Counted from the first letter of the stretch, positions 33,841-47,290 are shown. The stretch is DNA of 64,000 bases from Istiophorus platypterus (GCA_016859345.1 CM029111.1:14644214-14708213); one strand, 5' to 3'. The notes: a model not told the origin generated them from the letters alone. Translations and numbers: made by a program.

Positions 33841-35962
33841 ATGGCTCTGCTCGTCCACCTGCTGGCCTGCGCCTTCGGCCTGGGCTCCTGGGTGGCAGTG
33901 AACGGCCTGTGGGTGGAACTGCCGCTCATCGTCAACGTTCTCCCTGAGGGCTGGGAGCTCCCCTCGTACCTGACGGTCATCATCCAGATGGCCAACCTGG
34001 GACCTCTTCTGGTCACGCTGATGCACAAACTGTTTCCGGGTCGCCTCAAAGAGCATTTTGTCGTTTACCCCATCCTCTCCATTGGCGTCCTGTCCTGCGT
34101 CCTACTCGCCTTCTTCTGGGACACGACCACGATCGTGGCCGGGGCATCGCACAGCACCGCCTTCTTCATCATCACCTTCTTCCTCTCCCTGGTGGACTGC
34201 ACTTCTTCGGTTACCTTCCTGCCTTTCATGATGCAGCTTCCAGCAAAATACATAACCACATATTTTATCGGAGAAGGGCTAAGCGGTTTCATACCCGGCG
34301 TGGTCGCTCTGGCACAAGGCGTGGGCATCGCCAAGTGCGTCAACTCATCTCAGACTGGAGTAAACCACACAGATGAGAGCATGTGGTCCCTACACACGGA
34401 TTATCTTCCGCCGAACTTTTCCACTGAGGTGTTTTTCTTCTTCCTGGCAGCCATGATGTCCATAAGCCTGGTGGCTTTCGTGGCACTGAACAGGCTTCCT
34501 CGGCCATACGAACTTTCCTCCAAAAACCTCGTTTCGGACACCGTGGAATCTGTCAGCTCCGGCCTGGACAACCCTGCAGCGGAGACTGACGCGGAGCCTG
34601 TGAAATGCCAGGGTGAGGATGCAGCCCCGAGCAAGCCTCTGCTGACACGTCCAGAGCTTTCCGTTTACCAGCTGAGCCTCATCTACTTTCTGGTGGTGTG
34701 GGTTAATGCCGCCACCAACGGTGTGCTGCCCTCTGTGCAGACGTACTCCTGCATGCCCTACGGGAACCTGGCCTATCACCTCTCCGCTGCTCTGGCATCG
34801 GTGGCCAACCCAGTGGCCTGCACAATCGCAATGTTCTTCCAAAACAGGTAAAAAGAAATGTACTTACAATTTAGATTTGTCATGAAAGGAGAGTTTCACA
34901 GTTTCTCAAGTCTGTCTCCAAACTTATTCTTCGTGTTCATATTGAAAAATGAATAGATCCCTTTTTATTTCCAATAAAAGCGAGAGGGGAAAAAATAATC
35001 CACAGTCCTTGTCGTGTGCAGAAATATCTTAGAAAGGTTATCAGACGTTGATATGAGGCTTCAGCAGTTTCAGTGAATCAGGGTTACTTTTGTTAAGGAA
35101 AAGTATGGTGAAAAATATCTGCTGAGAATGTTTTTGTCAGGATGAAAGCAAGACTGAAACTAAATCAAAAGTAACCTTTGAAAACAATAACTGATAAAAT
35201 GTACGTCATTTGTGAACGTATAAAAAGTGATCGTTTGAAAAATGGACAAACTTCATTCACCTTCAGTCCACTGAGAACTGGACAGGAAGCATCAACAAAA
35301 AAGTAAAGGCAAGCTAACATTGTCAAGTTATGTTTACCTGGATGTGACCTTGACATGAAAGCTAATCTTTCGTGTCGCTATCGGAAGGAATGACTGTCAA
35401 AGAATTGATGTCAAGGGTCAGCGTTCTAAACCTTCCTCTAAATGTTCACTAAAGAAGTATCACTATATTATTAAACATTTTAGTTTCTAAAATGAGAACA
35501 GTCTTTTAGTGAACACGTGAGGGAATCGGCTTCTGAGCTGCTTGCTACTCTGCTGCGAACAGCACAGGTAGCTGCGGTGATGCTAGCCTGGCAGGAACGA
35601 CTGCAGTAAATTAGATTAGAGACGGCGGTTGTGTTCAAACACCCGGAGTTTGGGACGTGCAAAAGAAAAGTGCCACAGATAGTTGTGTGACAAAAGAAAA
35701 AAGAGAGCTAGAGAGAGAAGCCCAGTTCTTGAGTCTTTTCTTACCTCCACCAATTGCAGCACAAAAGGGGGGGGGGTGTCTGTTGGATCGGGGGTTTCAG
35801 AAAGTTACAGAAATGTTCAGACGCACGTCCCTTTTATCCAATGTCGAAGAGGTGTGGAGGGATGGGGCTGTGAGACCATCTGAGAGGCAGTTTGGAAGGA
35901 GTATAAATCCATCCTAAATGGATTCACCAAGGAAGAGTCGGTGTGTTGCATTCCTGCAGAGT

Positions 35963-36056
<94 letters not shown>

Positions 36057-37499
36057 GTGAGTGAACACAGCTTCATTTCATGAGCCTCGTGAGAATCGTT
36101 GCAACTGTAGACGAAAAAAAGACGACGACAGTTGTGGCCGCGCAAAGCCAAGAAGAAAATTAAAAATGCCTGACGAAAACATGAGAAAAATTTCACAGAC
36201 TTTTGTGGGCCGGTACTGCCACTAATCAAATGACCTAAACTAACCGACGTGTTCTTCAAAAGGCGATGACGAAAACTAAGTCGCGATAAGGTTCCAAAAT
36301 TCTTTTTCTATTTATTTTCTGTGAGAGTCCATTCAGCACTAAATTCCTTCTTTGTGTTTCTGTTCCACCGCTGCAGCTCAGGAAGGAGGAACAGTCTGGG
36401 GGGAAACAAAAAGAAGGAATTTCACACAAGATATCCACTTTATTTGGCCAATTCAGACGGCTGAGGTCTCATATCAACTTCAGTCAGGCTTTCTGTACAG
36501 AAAAAAAGGACTGTGGATTTTGTTCCCCCATCACCTTCTCTATGTAGGAACATAATTAGAAAATTATCTCCTAATGGCCAGTTTGCACGGGAGGAATAAG
36601 TACAGCAAGCGAAAATTATTTCAATGTTTGTATGGGCACCTGAATTTTGTTTTAAGACAGACTTGAAAAAACTGTGAGCCTATATTCTCAGGCTTGGGCA
36701 CATAGTTTATGTGGGATAATAGAGGTTAATCAAACTATCCTTTTGAAAAGGGAGGTCCCCTTTTTATCTTTAACCGGATTCCTGGAATGAATGAAACCGC
36801 TGCTGATAACGAACCTCTTCTGTTTTCAGGTCACTGGTGTTTCTTGGCGTGCTGACGGCGTTGGGGACAGGATTTGGCAGCTACAACATGGCTATGGCAG
36901 CTATGAGTCCGTGTCCCTTGCTCCAAGGGTCTGTGTTGGGAGAAATGATCATTGTAAGTGAGACATGAGTTGTGTAAGAGATGTGTGGCCTAGAAGCAAT
37001 AGAGAAAGAAAACATTTGTCTGTGGCCTTGCTTGGAAATACTTGTGGCAAAGTTCAACCCTTCCAAAGCAGAAGACCTGAGTATTGAGCAACTCTGCCCA
37101 CTCTCATAACTGGAGATGAGGTAACATACTTTACAAGGGCAATCAGAGCAGCTGAGATACCAACGGTTTAGAATGATGATGCACAAAATCCTGATTTGTT
37201 TTGTAAGACAGAAATGATGGTAATCATTTCCTAGATCATCCTCCGGTCGAAATGCAGAGTCCACTTTGTTCTTGTGCCCTCTCCAGGTGCTCTCATGGCT
37301 CTTCTTCACCGGAACGATGTCGTACGTCAAAGTAATGGTGGGCGTCATCCTCCGGGACCGGAGCCACAGCGCTCTGGTTTGGTGTGGAGCCGCAGCGCAG
37401 ATGGGCTCGCTGGTCGGCTCGGTCACCATGTTCCCACTAGTGAACGTCTACGGGGTGTTTGAGTCGGGAGACATCTGCAACAATAAGTGTCCTTTATGA
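33841..37499 (+). CDS. slc52a3: Riboflavin transporter RFVT3-type (solute carrier 52A3), three coding exons
   Basis: Plasma-membrane vitamin B2 transporter. Exons: 33,841-34,847; 36,830-36,953; 37,287-37,499, GT-AG, giving 447 aa (human SLC52A3 469). It begins MALLVHLLACAFGLGSWVAVNGLWVELPL, the family's first membrane segment. The whole-protein pattern fits about 11 helices with a long variable loop (about 222-270). Family blocks include LPEGW-LPSYLTV (35-46), VDCTSSVTFLPFM (118-130), GEGLSG (144-149), NGVLPSVQTYSC (293-304), and YNMAMAAMSPCPLLQG in exon 2. Sequons N168, N175 and N192 sit in the loop after the fifth helix. The C-terminus reads SYVKVMVGVILRD...MFPLVNVYGVFES...CPL. It matches SLC52A3 better than SLC52A2 in helix 1 and the LPSYLTV-IQ region. 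The stop codon lies at the edge of a dispersed repeat. Confidence 0.94.
35964..36053. repeat. (CA)45 microsatellite in slc52a3 intron
   Basis: Ninety uninterrupted bases of CA in the intron between coding exons 1 and 2. Likely highly polymorphic. Confidence 0.97.
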
Positions 37500-38060
37500 C
37501 ATTTTGGGAAATAGGCTCATTCAGTGTCTTGCTGAGAGATGAAAAAAATCAACGTCTCTCATATCTGTGTGTCAAATATTACACTGGAGGTTGGGAATCA
37601 GTCATCCTAGCTTAGCATAAAGACTTGGAGCAGCTGCTAGCCTGGCTCTCCCAAATGTACAAAAATCCACCTGCTAGCATCTCTAAAGCTCACTAATTAA
37701 CATGTTGGACCTCGTCTGTTCAAACCGAGCACAAACCAAAATGACACGTTTTAGTTTCCTGGGTAATTACTGTTTGTACTGGAGCTGCCTCTTGTCAACC
37801 ACTTTCAGTGTCCGAAGAAAAATACCTCCCATCAAGTGACTCCCCATAAAACCATAACCTGTCGTTTATACCTGTTGCTTCTTTGTACTGATTAAACGAA
37901 CGTAAATATGACACATTAACTGATGAGGTTTAGAGGTAAAAGGTTGTCTGCCCCCCCCCGCCAGTTCCAGTCTTTGTGTGAAGCTAAGCTAAGCGGCAGC
38001 TGGCTGTAGCCTCATATTTAAGGTACAGTCACCAAAGTGGTAGTGATCATCTCATTAAAC
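37500..38060. mobile_element. Dispersed repeat R5 abutting the slc52a3 stop codon
   Basis: Starts at or just before 37,500 with CATTTTGGGAAATA. It holds CTAGCCTGGCTCTCCCAAA, CTCTAAAGCTCACTAATTAAC and AAGCTAAGCTAAGCGGCAGCTGGCTGTAGC, ending about CATCTCATTAAAC. I recognise this word set as a very common percomorph repeat (from memory). It forms the first half of the slc52a3 3' UTR. Confidence 0.7.
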
Positions 38061-38478
38061 TTTTAAATTTAAATTTTAAAAATATTCCTTGGACGTTTCC
38101 TCTGCAACCTTCAGCCTTATTTTTTTTTTAAAGAAGTGATTTTTTTTTTTTGGTTTTGGTTTTGGTTTTTTACATTTTTTTCTTTGCAGCTTTCTGATTA
38201 TTGAGCCACATTTGCACCTAACTTCATTGTTTGTGTTGATCATTTAATAAGGTATAAACTTGTAAAAAAAAAAAAAAAAAAAAAAATTTTTAAATGAATA
38301 TAAGAATTTAAACACTGAAATGCAGTTCTTTTATCTTGCCTTATAAGTGCATTGCACCAGCCTTGAAATTGTTTTCCCACTAGATGGCGCAAGCACACTT
38401 CTATACTCCACAGTCTGAAGGCAAACACTGACCACAATTCCCTGCACATTAAATACATGTATTTGTTGTAGATGGGAA

Positions 38479-38484
38479 AATAAA
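38479..38484 (+). terminator. slc52a3: Candidate slc52a3 polyadenylation signal
   Basis: AATAAA about 980 nt after the stop codon, beyond the inserted repeat and a 23-nt A-run at about 38,263-38,285. Confidence 0.35.
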
Positions 38485-38844
38485 GCAAAGGATTTAATGC
38501 TGACGTTTTTATACCTATTATATAGCATATCAAATTCATGCAGGTAAAAAATGTAAAAAGGTTATAAAAACAGGTTGTTGATGCATTTTATCGCTAAGAA
38601 TGTAACAGTGAGACAGTCAGGGTATGGAAAGCTACATGTGGTATTATATTACCAACTCTAGCTCAGGAAATATAGGTAGGATGTAATTTATATGTAAAGC
38701 CCTTGTGAAATACAGTTGCTTATGACACACAAAACGTGTGTCATATGCACCAAGTGGTGGAAAACATTGCATAGCACAAGTCCTGCAGTAAATACGAGCT
38801 TTGTAAAGCTTAAATAGTCCTGCTCATGGTGACTTGTTGTTCTG

Positions 38845-39300
38845 AACCAAGTGGTGGAATATAACGGAACAGATTTACTCAAGGTTCATACTTTTTTGAG
38901 GTAATTCTACTTGAGTATTTTAATCTTACGTTACTCTACACTTTTACTCACAACATTTCAAAGGGACATATACATATTTTTTTTACTCCACAATTACGTG
39001 ATATATACAGTTACTAGTAATTTACACATTCAGATAATACAATAAATTATGATGTATTACTATGGATTAAAGAACTCGGAACTACATAAGGTCGTTAAAA
39101 TGAGCCCCACCGTTACCAGCTGCAATGGTAGGGATGCTTACACATTAATGTATCCACAATTAAAATCCCATAATATAATGTATATCATTCTGAAATTGGC
39201 CATTCTGCTACTTAAAGCACATTTACTTTAAATATATTACAATGCAAATTCTTTTGTGCTGTTACCGAAGTAAAGTTTTGAATGCAGGAGATTTTCCACT
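38845..39300. mobile_element. ACTTGAGTA-family repeat copy
   Basis: Words GGTAATTCTACTTGAGTATTT, ACTCTACACTTTTACTCACAACATTTCA and GAAGTAAAGTTTTGAATGCAGGA are shared with 13,885-14,790 and other copies. Confidence 0.6.
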
Positions 39301-41149
39301 ACTGTCACCATCCCTGAAAATTAACTTTTCCAGTCCAGTGGATAGTTTCATTTTTAATTAAAGTGTCAGTTATAAGCTTTACAAAGGTAGTATTTATTAC
39401 AGGTCATGCTAATGTTATTGTCCACTTGTTGTTATTCATTGTTCATGTGGTGCGTGTGTGAGTCTTAAAAAAACACCTGTCAAATACAAACTGAATTTTT
39501 TTTTGGTAATAAACCACAAGCAATTTAATAAATCACCACCAAGTCGTTGAGAATGGTGATGACAAACAAAAAGAAAGAGATGAGCCAGGAGAAATGGGAC
39601 AGTACGAAATGATGGAGCTATACTATGTCTGGTCCAAGCCTCCATCATTGCGATCAAAGACGCTGCTGCACATCCAGTTTGGAGGATCGAGGGACGCTGG
39701 TCATCCATGGGAACCGGAGAGTGGTTTCCCATCAGCAGCTGTTCCCCCTCTCTGCCCCCGTGCCCTTCAGAAGGAGAGCGAGAGGTTCCCTAGCCGGGGT
39801 GTGTAGGGAAGCACAGGGAGGAGGAGGGCTCTAATTACTGACGCTCAGCGGGGGGACGATGGCTGTTGCTCCTGCCGCTGGTCACTTGGGAGCTTCCCTG
39901 ACCCCGACACTGAGTAAAAACAAAAAGATAAGGAAGGGAAAAATGGGGCCACAATTAGCCCTATGTAGCCTCAAGGGCCCGAGTTCATTGGAGGGGAAGC
40001 ACAGATGGGACTTTCTCACTTGGATTTGTTGAATCTACATTGCAGTATGCGTAGGCTGCACAAAAATCACTGCAGTCGGCTGCTTGATGCAGATCTGAAA
40101 GATGGGTTTGTGTGAAATCTTAGTCACCTCAAACAGTGTTTCACATTTACAAATTTATGACTCGAAAATCAAAAATCAGAGCACAAGCGTGTTCACCTGA
40201 AGACTGAGTGTAAATGCTGTTCTCCCATCATTAACATGACCTTGGGTGTTTGTGTGTAAACAAAAGGATTTTCTCTGAGCATCATTAGCTAAATTCCTTG
40301 ATTAGCTTGGGCCTTTTGTGTTGAGACAAAACAAAAGCGGCGAAGGAAAGTGTAATCGTAAGCCCCACGAGTGTCAGATGGTCCCATGCTCCTCCAGCTG
40401 GACAGGAGGGGCTGCGGCCACCTGGATGCTGTGTCCCGGTCCTGTGAGATCCTGCAGTCTCCTCTGCCATGTGAAGACTCCACTTACTACGCCACTGAGA
40501 GGTCCATCTGCTCAGGACGACACCTCCCAAAGAGCCCCCCCCCCCAAAACCAACACCAATACAACCCCCCCAGTCCCCCCTCCCTCCAGCCATTCAGCTA
40601 AATGAGCAGCGTGTCAAATGGAAGGAGGATTTACCCTTCCTTTAACTGGATAAGAGAGTGAATCCACCATGCACCATGATGCAATGAATGAAAGAGCCCG
40701 ACTTGCACTCCTGTAGCTCGGCTGCTGAATCGACAGATATGTCACCTGTGTCTGACTTTGCACGATCTTCTCGTTCCGAGGCATAAGCGCAAGCTTCACC
40801 GAGCAGCATGTTAACATTTGACAGAACACAGCTAGAAAATTGTGGCCACAATAAACGAAAAGAAAACCTTCTCTTTTTTCCTCTTTTTTTCAGGTCAAAA
40901 AATAACGAAACAACACTCCGGAAGCCAGGAAATTTCGCTCGGGTGAACCCGCAGGCCGACAGAATTTGGCAGCTGATGTTCAGGTGAACAGCTTGTGGGT
41001 AAACCAATTGCTGATGCATGCAGACAATTCACAGCTCAGACAGCATCTCACACCCTCTCTCCCATCAATTTCCACACACACCTCATTTAATAAATGCTGT
41101 CTATTTATTTGAAATTGAATGTGACAGCCCTATGTCATTTCTCTAGAGT

Positions 41150-41560
41150 GTCTCAGAGCAGACAGTGATGCACACGGGCCCACTCCTCGTTTTCTATCAG
41201 CAGGTATTGATGTTGCTTTAATGAAGTGCCTAGCACTCCACCGTAGGAAGAGACAAGTCTGTCAGCATATGTAAATGCTTCCTGCCTGTCATTGTTGTGG
41301 AGGGTTCAGCATGGGTCAGCATAGATTCCCCCTCTGGGAGCCCTTTGTTCTGGGGCCTGACTGTGCCACATGAGGGGACCAATTACAGAGCTGCGCAGCA
41401 GGACGGGGGTGCAAACTTGTTACCCTGCTGCAGTGAGCTAATTATTACCTCCACCACTGGGTAGAATAGAGCCAGTGCATCACGGATGGGAAACAAAAGC
41501 TAGCCTGTCTGCATGCTTATAGCTTCTAAATAAATGCTTAACATTTCCGATATACAGTAA
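41150..41560. promoter_or_regulatory. Candidate conserved non-coding element
   Basis: Dense, non-repetitive block with TAATTA, GCTAATTATTACC and CATTGTTGTGG-like words (homeodomain, SOX and RUNX types) and no open frame of note. Inference from texture only. Confidence 0.3.
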
Positions 41561-41639
41561 ATGACAAGATGCTTCTTTTTTTCATGAATTAGTTTATCTT
41601 CAAGGCACTATTATGTCAGTTTGGGAAAAGGTCATGCTA

Positions 41640-42110
41640 ATTTTCCAGCCATAAATAGCTACTAAACTACTTTAAATCCCAGCGGAGCTCCTTTGCATTG
41701 TCAATGCAAAGGCAATTTACAGGCTGCAGACTGCCAAGCACATAACCTTGATGCGTTGTCAAGAAATGATTTATGAAAATGCGTCCTGCTCTCCCTGTCC
41801 CAAGTCAGACCTGGCTGGACCCCGGGAGTGTTGACACAAAGCCCATATGGCCCGAGCAAAAGCAACCGCCTGCCGAATTATCAGTCCAATCATATCTCAG
41901 TGGGCTTTTGTTTCCAGTTGCCTGTGAGATACTGGCCCGGTCTTTTCCTCGTCAAGGAGCGCAAGAGATTTGCCAGTTTTTTTCTGCCGAGCGCCAGAAC
42001 ATTTCAGCTGACGTGCAAAACGCTGCTTTATGTCGGCACCAGCAAGCGGAGATGCGGAGTCAGGTATTTGATGAGAGGTAACAACGAGTCAACCTACACG
42101 GGTAGTCTCA
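41640..42110. promoter_or_regulatory. Candidate conserved non-coding element with POU/SOX-like palindrome
   Basis: Non-repetitive block containing a perfect 10+3+10 palindrome at 41,690-41,712. The open frames inside (41,773-42,115) show no family features. Confidence 0.35.
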
Positions 42111-43289
42111 CCTGAGCAGTAAATGCATGATTAGAAATGTTTTGGAGGGTAGAGGCTTTATTTTCAGATAAAATACCAAACACACCTCTCGTTGCATACA
42201 GACGCCTTTCCCTCGTTGCTATTAGGCCCCTTCGCTTACATCCAGCCCATTCATCTCCTTCTCCTCCCCACCCCCAGTGACCAGCCCAGCTGCTAGGGGC
42301 TACCAGTCCCCCTCGTGTGTGGGGCCAGTCAAGTGGAAAATGGCTGCTACCGAGAGAGCCCACTTTAGAGAGCCATCATCCTTTGAAGGGGCATGATGGC
42401 CTTTGACAGCCACAGTGTTAACATGGAGCCCACACGAACACAGCACTGCTATTATTGTGTTTACTAAAGCAAGAGTAGAGGCGAGGGGATCAAGGGGAGA
42501 CTCCGTTGGTTGATGTTTGAATCCCGGGGTGGCGGGGTTCGCGTCTGAGCCGCGCCACGGTGGCATTGTGGGGGCAAACATGACACGGGATCACTCGCAG
42601 CCAGGTGGAGATTGTATTTCAACACACCAGACAAGCTTTTGGTGAACAAGTCACTCGGTGTGCGGCATAGTGACATGTTGTTTGCCTCATGCTTTCTTAT
42701 CTGGGTACACTGAGATTACCATGCAGACATTCACCTGTCTCGGTCAGATATTGCAACTAACATAATTCTTGTTCCTATTTTTTTTTCTCAGCTGCTTTGA
42801 CACAATTGTCGAATGAAAATTGTGTTTCTTAAAAATGCTGGGATTCTTTTTCCCACAACGGTTTTCATACGTTTCTTGATGCTTTCATACAGCAGCCAAA
42901 TGCACAAATGTTTTCAAACAAGCCAAAAGATTTGTGATGCAAAAAGATTTGTGGTGTGTATTGTAAAGGCAAAAATCTGATGAGATGCTATGACAGGAGT
43001 GATTTTGAACAGCCATTCTTTTCTAAATGGCCCCTTATTTACAAAAATTTGTCATATTCAGATGTTCATTTTTCTATTTCCTGCTTTAGGTAAGTGGTAC
43101 ATAAAATATATTCACTGTGAATAGAAACCTGTGAATAAATTGTTGAGACTGGTGTTTGAATGACCTCAGTATTTATTATTGGGTGACTGCAAGTCCCAAT
43201 GACACAAAGAGATACAAATTCAGTGTCTCTCACTGATACAGTTCCACAGATTGTAAACACAACATTGACATATAATCACCTTTTGATAT

Positions 43290-43760
43290 TGCAAACTTTT
43301 CAGCAAAAAGTAGCTAATTAACACATCTGCAGCTATTGAGCAACATTATCATTCATTTGGAGTGATGTTTGTAGCCTCCCATTGACTCTTAAGTTTGATA
43401 TTCACTGTCTTTTAGCTCCGTTTTTGGTCTCCATCATAAAACCTCTGGCTCTTCAGCTGCTAAGTAGACCACTATGTATGCCAACAAGTGGCTAACTGTT
43501 TCTGTCTGCTGTTTACGAAGGTGAACAGAACGTTTTTAGAGGCTTTTCTATGAAAACAGCTGCCTGCTGTGGCTGAAAATAATCTTATGGGGCTGGACAG
43601 CTAAAGAATGAGCTGAAACTCATTATAAAGCTCTGTAAAGCTGAGGGGAGCTGCAGATTCAGGTGATAATTCTCTGTAGTTTCATCACTATGAGTGACCC
43701 TTTTTCACATCTTTACACTTTTTTACACTGACGTTATATACATTGTTAGTACATATCAAT
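43290..43760 (+). mobile_element. Dispersed repeat R3, copy 2
   Basis: GCTCCGTTTTTGGTCTCCA, CTCTGGCTCTTCAGCTGCT, GAAAACAGCTGCCTGCTGTGG and CATTATAAAGCTCTGTA match copy 3 at 60,940-61,435 in order. Confidence 0.7.
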
Positions 43761-44521
43761 AATAACTTCATCAAGTAATGATAAAGGGGTGCGTCATTTT
43801 GGTGGCAGTGATTAATTCTTTGAAAAATTTATTTTTGACTTTCGAAGTTAATTTTTTGAATGAGTGACAACTATATGCATAACAAATAAGGAATAACACA
43901 AAATAATGTGGTGTTTTGATCTTAGTATTTTGGGAACAGCAACAGTGTTTAAGAAAACGTACCACATTATTAACACGCTCATTAGCTGATGCAGTGCGCT
44001 CTAAACCACCTTTGCCCTTGTGCACTGTGCGCAGCCCAATTGTTGAACCAGCAGCAGATAAAAGCTGACACCGTTTCATCCGGTCCTGCTCTGACTGGCC
44101 CGACTCCAACGCTGGCTGAGTGTGCTGATCTATGGCTGCAACGCGACCAAGCTGCTCTCCCACTCTCCGGCACATGTTGCTGGAGGACACACGTGGCGCT
44201 CCCGAATGAGCAACAGTGATTTTAACCGCAACAAATGGTCGAGGTATGTCATTATCCAGATTTCTGTCGAAGGGATCATTACCTGCCACAGATGCCACTG
44301 TTGTTTTGTGTCTCCGTTTGTCCTGAGGCTAGCATAACCCTGATACTTGAAAAGAGCAGGAGGTGCCTTTTGTGTTGAGGCACACCTGATCTTAGCAATC
44401 AATTGGCAGCTCTACCCTCACACGGGTCTCCCAGGCGTTGCCTCAAGGCCGTCCATCTGTTGCTGCGAGGATGTGCGGCAGTGGGCGAATGTGCCAGTGC
44501 ACAGGTACAAAGCATCTTATC

Positions 44522-44541
44522 CGTGTGTGTGTGTGTGTGTG
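44522..44541. repeat. GT microsatellite
   Basis: Short (GT)n. Confidence 0.85.
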
Positions 44542-46839
44542 TTTGGAGTGGGAGGTTGCAGAAAATATGCAACTTGTGGGTTTTTTGCGTTGACATCTCT
44601 GCTCTCAGAGGTGTTGCTCTCTCACTCTCTGTAATCATGGAACTGATATTTAAATTGGGAAGATGTGACAAACAAATGTGGCAAGAGGCTTGGCATGTAA
44701 TTAGTACAAGCAGAGGCAGTATTAGAGAGCCGGGAGGGAAACACTTGGTTCTATGCATTCTGATGAAACAAGCATATTACATCCTTTATCGTATCCTATA
44801 ACCAGATGTAAATGTATACGTGAAGTGAAGAAATGCGAGGTAAAAAGGACAAAAAGATGCATTGTTTTCTAACATACTGCAACAACAGATTTTTATTTCC
44901 TGCTGAGTCGACATTATACTGCTGTTTCATGAGCACCTTATCTTCTCTGGGAGCATTAGAGAAGGCTTTTGATGGTGGCATTGAACGCCTTCAGCATTAA
45001 ATACTCCTGCATACTGTGGAAATGCCTAGATATTTTAACCCATAGCATCTTTTGAATTTCAGGGTAATTCAAAGTGGAAAAAAAAGTGCAGTGAAACAAC
45101 ATAAAAGATTATGTCTGAACACTGGAATGACCTTGAATATACAGGGCTTTAAATGGCATTCTGTCCCATCTAAAACACCTGGCCAGTCTATCGCTCACCA
45201 CGAAACATGGTCTCCCAATGAGAAGAGGTAAGAAAGGTGTAGGAATCCCAAGACTCTTATTTACTATTATTCCTCTTTCACCTCACATGACTCTAATTTG
45301 TCTTCAAGGGAAACTTGTTTTGCATCAGTTATTAATATACAGGACAGAATAAGGGATTTTATAAAAATTATTTTGGGGGGGGGGTAGTCACAAAAGGAGG
45401 AAAGAATATTGTTGGGCTCAGGGCGCCAGTATGCTTCCTCAGAGCTGCATGTCAGATGGTCAAACAGCTTCAAAAATGCCCTCCCCCAGAACACCTGTCT
45501 GACAAAACTGGAAATAGGGTGAGGCCATTTCTGTAACTTTTTTTTAAACAGACAATGCGACATTCACACGCAGTGATTGAGCAGCTTTTTTCATTCTTGA
45601 CACAACTACATCAACATTTGTCTGAAAATCTACGTCATTATCCCTGTATTTTAATGATTATCACGAACAAGGAGATAACAATTGGACCTTTTAGAAGAAA
45701 AATATGTAGAGTACACTTCTTTTCTCTTTTCCTCTAAAATGCCTGATTTTTTAGTCCCTTATTTAACATAATTCAGTTTTTTTCACTGAAATTTAAATAC
45801 CAATAGGAATCAGTAAGTACTTTATTGGTGCTGTAGAATTGTATAAGTGTTATTACAAACTGTACCAGTTTAAGGACTGCTGCGTTATTTTGAAATATTC
45901 AAGGGAGGGTGTTTGAGTTCTAATTCAACAGGGAGCATTAAATATTAATTATGCTAGAGAGGGTGTTTAGATTTAAAAAAAAAAACTAAAGAAAAAATAA
46001 CAAACAAGCCGCAGACATAAAGGCAGGCACTTACAGCAACTTTGCAAATGTAAAAAAGTTACAGCACAAGTTACACACTTATACATACTTTTTATTCTGA
46101 AGTTCTTTAGAATTTCTTTTAAGACTTAAGCCTGGGCTATGCATTACAGTGGAGAATATCTGCATCCACAGAGCTCATGGGAACCGCTGACCTTGTACAT
46201 ATTGAACCTTTCCAATAGATGTGCAATACATAACCTGATTCAGGGTTGTAATGCGTTTGGTCTGGTCATATTTGATGTACATAATATATAAGAAACTGAT
46301 AAAAAATTAATGGATAATGGAAAAGCAGCATGTGTTGCACTTTTGCTTTGTTGCCTTGTTCAGTATTTTTTTCCTTTATTCTCTCCGTTGTGATTAAAAT
46401 AATATTTAATTTGCAGCGTACTTTTAATAAATCCGTGTGACATTTGGTTTTAGTAATTCCTTTTTAATTGGTATCAAAGGACTTGCTGGTTATTTGGCAG
46501 TGACCATTGTGGGTTTTTAAGCTTTCATGATTTATTTCATTATCTCATACAGATTATTGATCTCCCTCATGCCTGCACTGGAGCTCTGTAAGTAGAATGC
46601 TTGGAAATGAAAAACATTAATGTGCCATGTTCATGGCGGCGCCCTCTCTCCCTGTACGTTCTCACTTTAACATGATTTAGTTCATTATGGGGATTTGGTG
46701 CTGGAGAGAATGTCATATGCTAAGTTAACCTCTGCACGCCTCCCTGGCTCAGTGCCAGTTATGAAAGGACATGAACATAGACACACACTCTCTCTGATGA
46801 TGGAAACTGGCAAAGTCCCCAACCTTTAAAACAACTTAG

Positions 46840-47290
46840 GCTGCTGCTGGATGTATCCGATGGTGTGAGTGCACTCAATAAATCTGCAAGGGTCTGATTC
46901 AGACTCCCACACATCGCCATCCAGTGTCCTTGAAAGTAGCTAATGCCATATCAGTTCAGGAAACACAAGATCTCTCCGCTCTGCCACAAGTCAATGAGTC
47001 ACTGAGAGCACTTTTAATTGTGTGGATGGCGGCTGATGTCCATTTCATAAATATATTGAGTAAAAATACTCACAGATCATTTCAAACCAATCCTCTGAGC
47101 TTGTCTTTTCATTGGACAACCTACTGTGAGGACGGCCAACAATCCCATTGAGAAATTAGCAGGGTCCCCTGTGCTTTCCTCTCCTTTAATGAATAATTCA
47201 GCTGTCAGGGTGAAAGCAGGGCGAGGAGACCTTGTCAGTGGCCACTGACTCAGCACTCTGTGGCCTGAGGGTGACACTCTAAACCTGAGC
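46840..47290. promoter_or_regulatory. Candidate conserved non-coding element
   Basis: Non-repetitive block with TGAATAATTCAGCTGTCA, CATTGGACAACC and TGACTCAGC (AP-1-like) words. Texture-based call only. Confidence 0.27.

Noticed and set aside
35817..36259. Cys-Val-rich minus-strand frames
   Set aside because: They are translations of the (CA)45 microsatellite.
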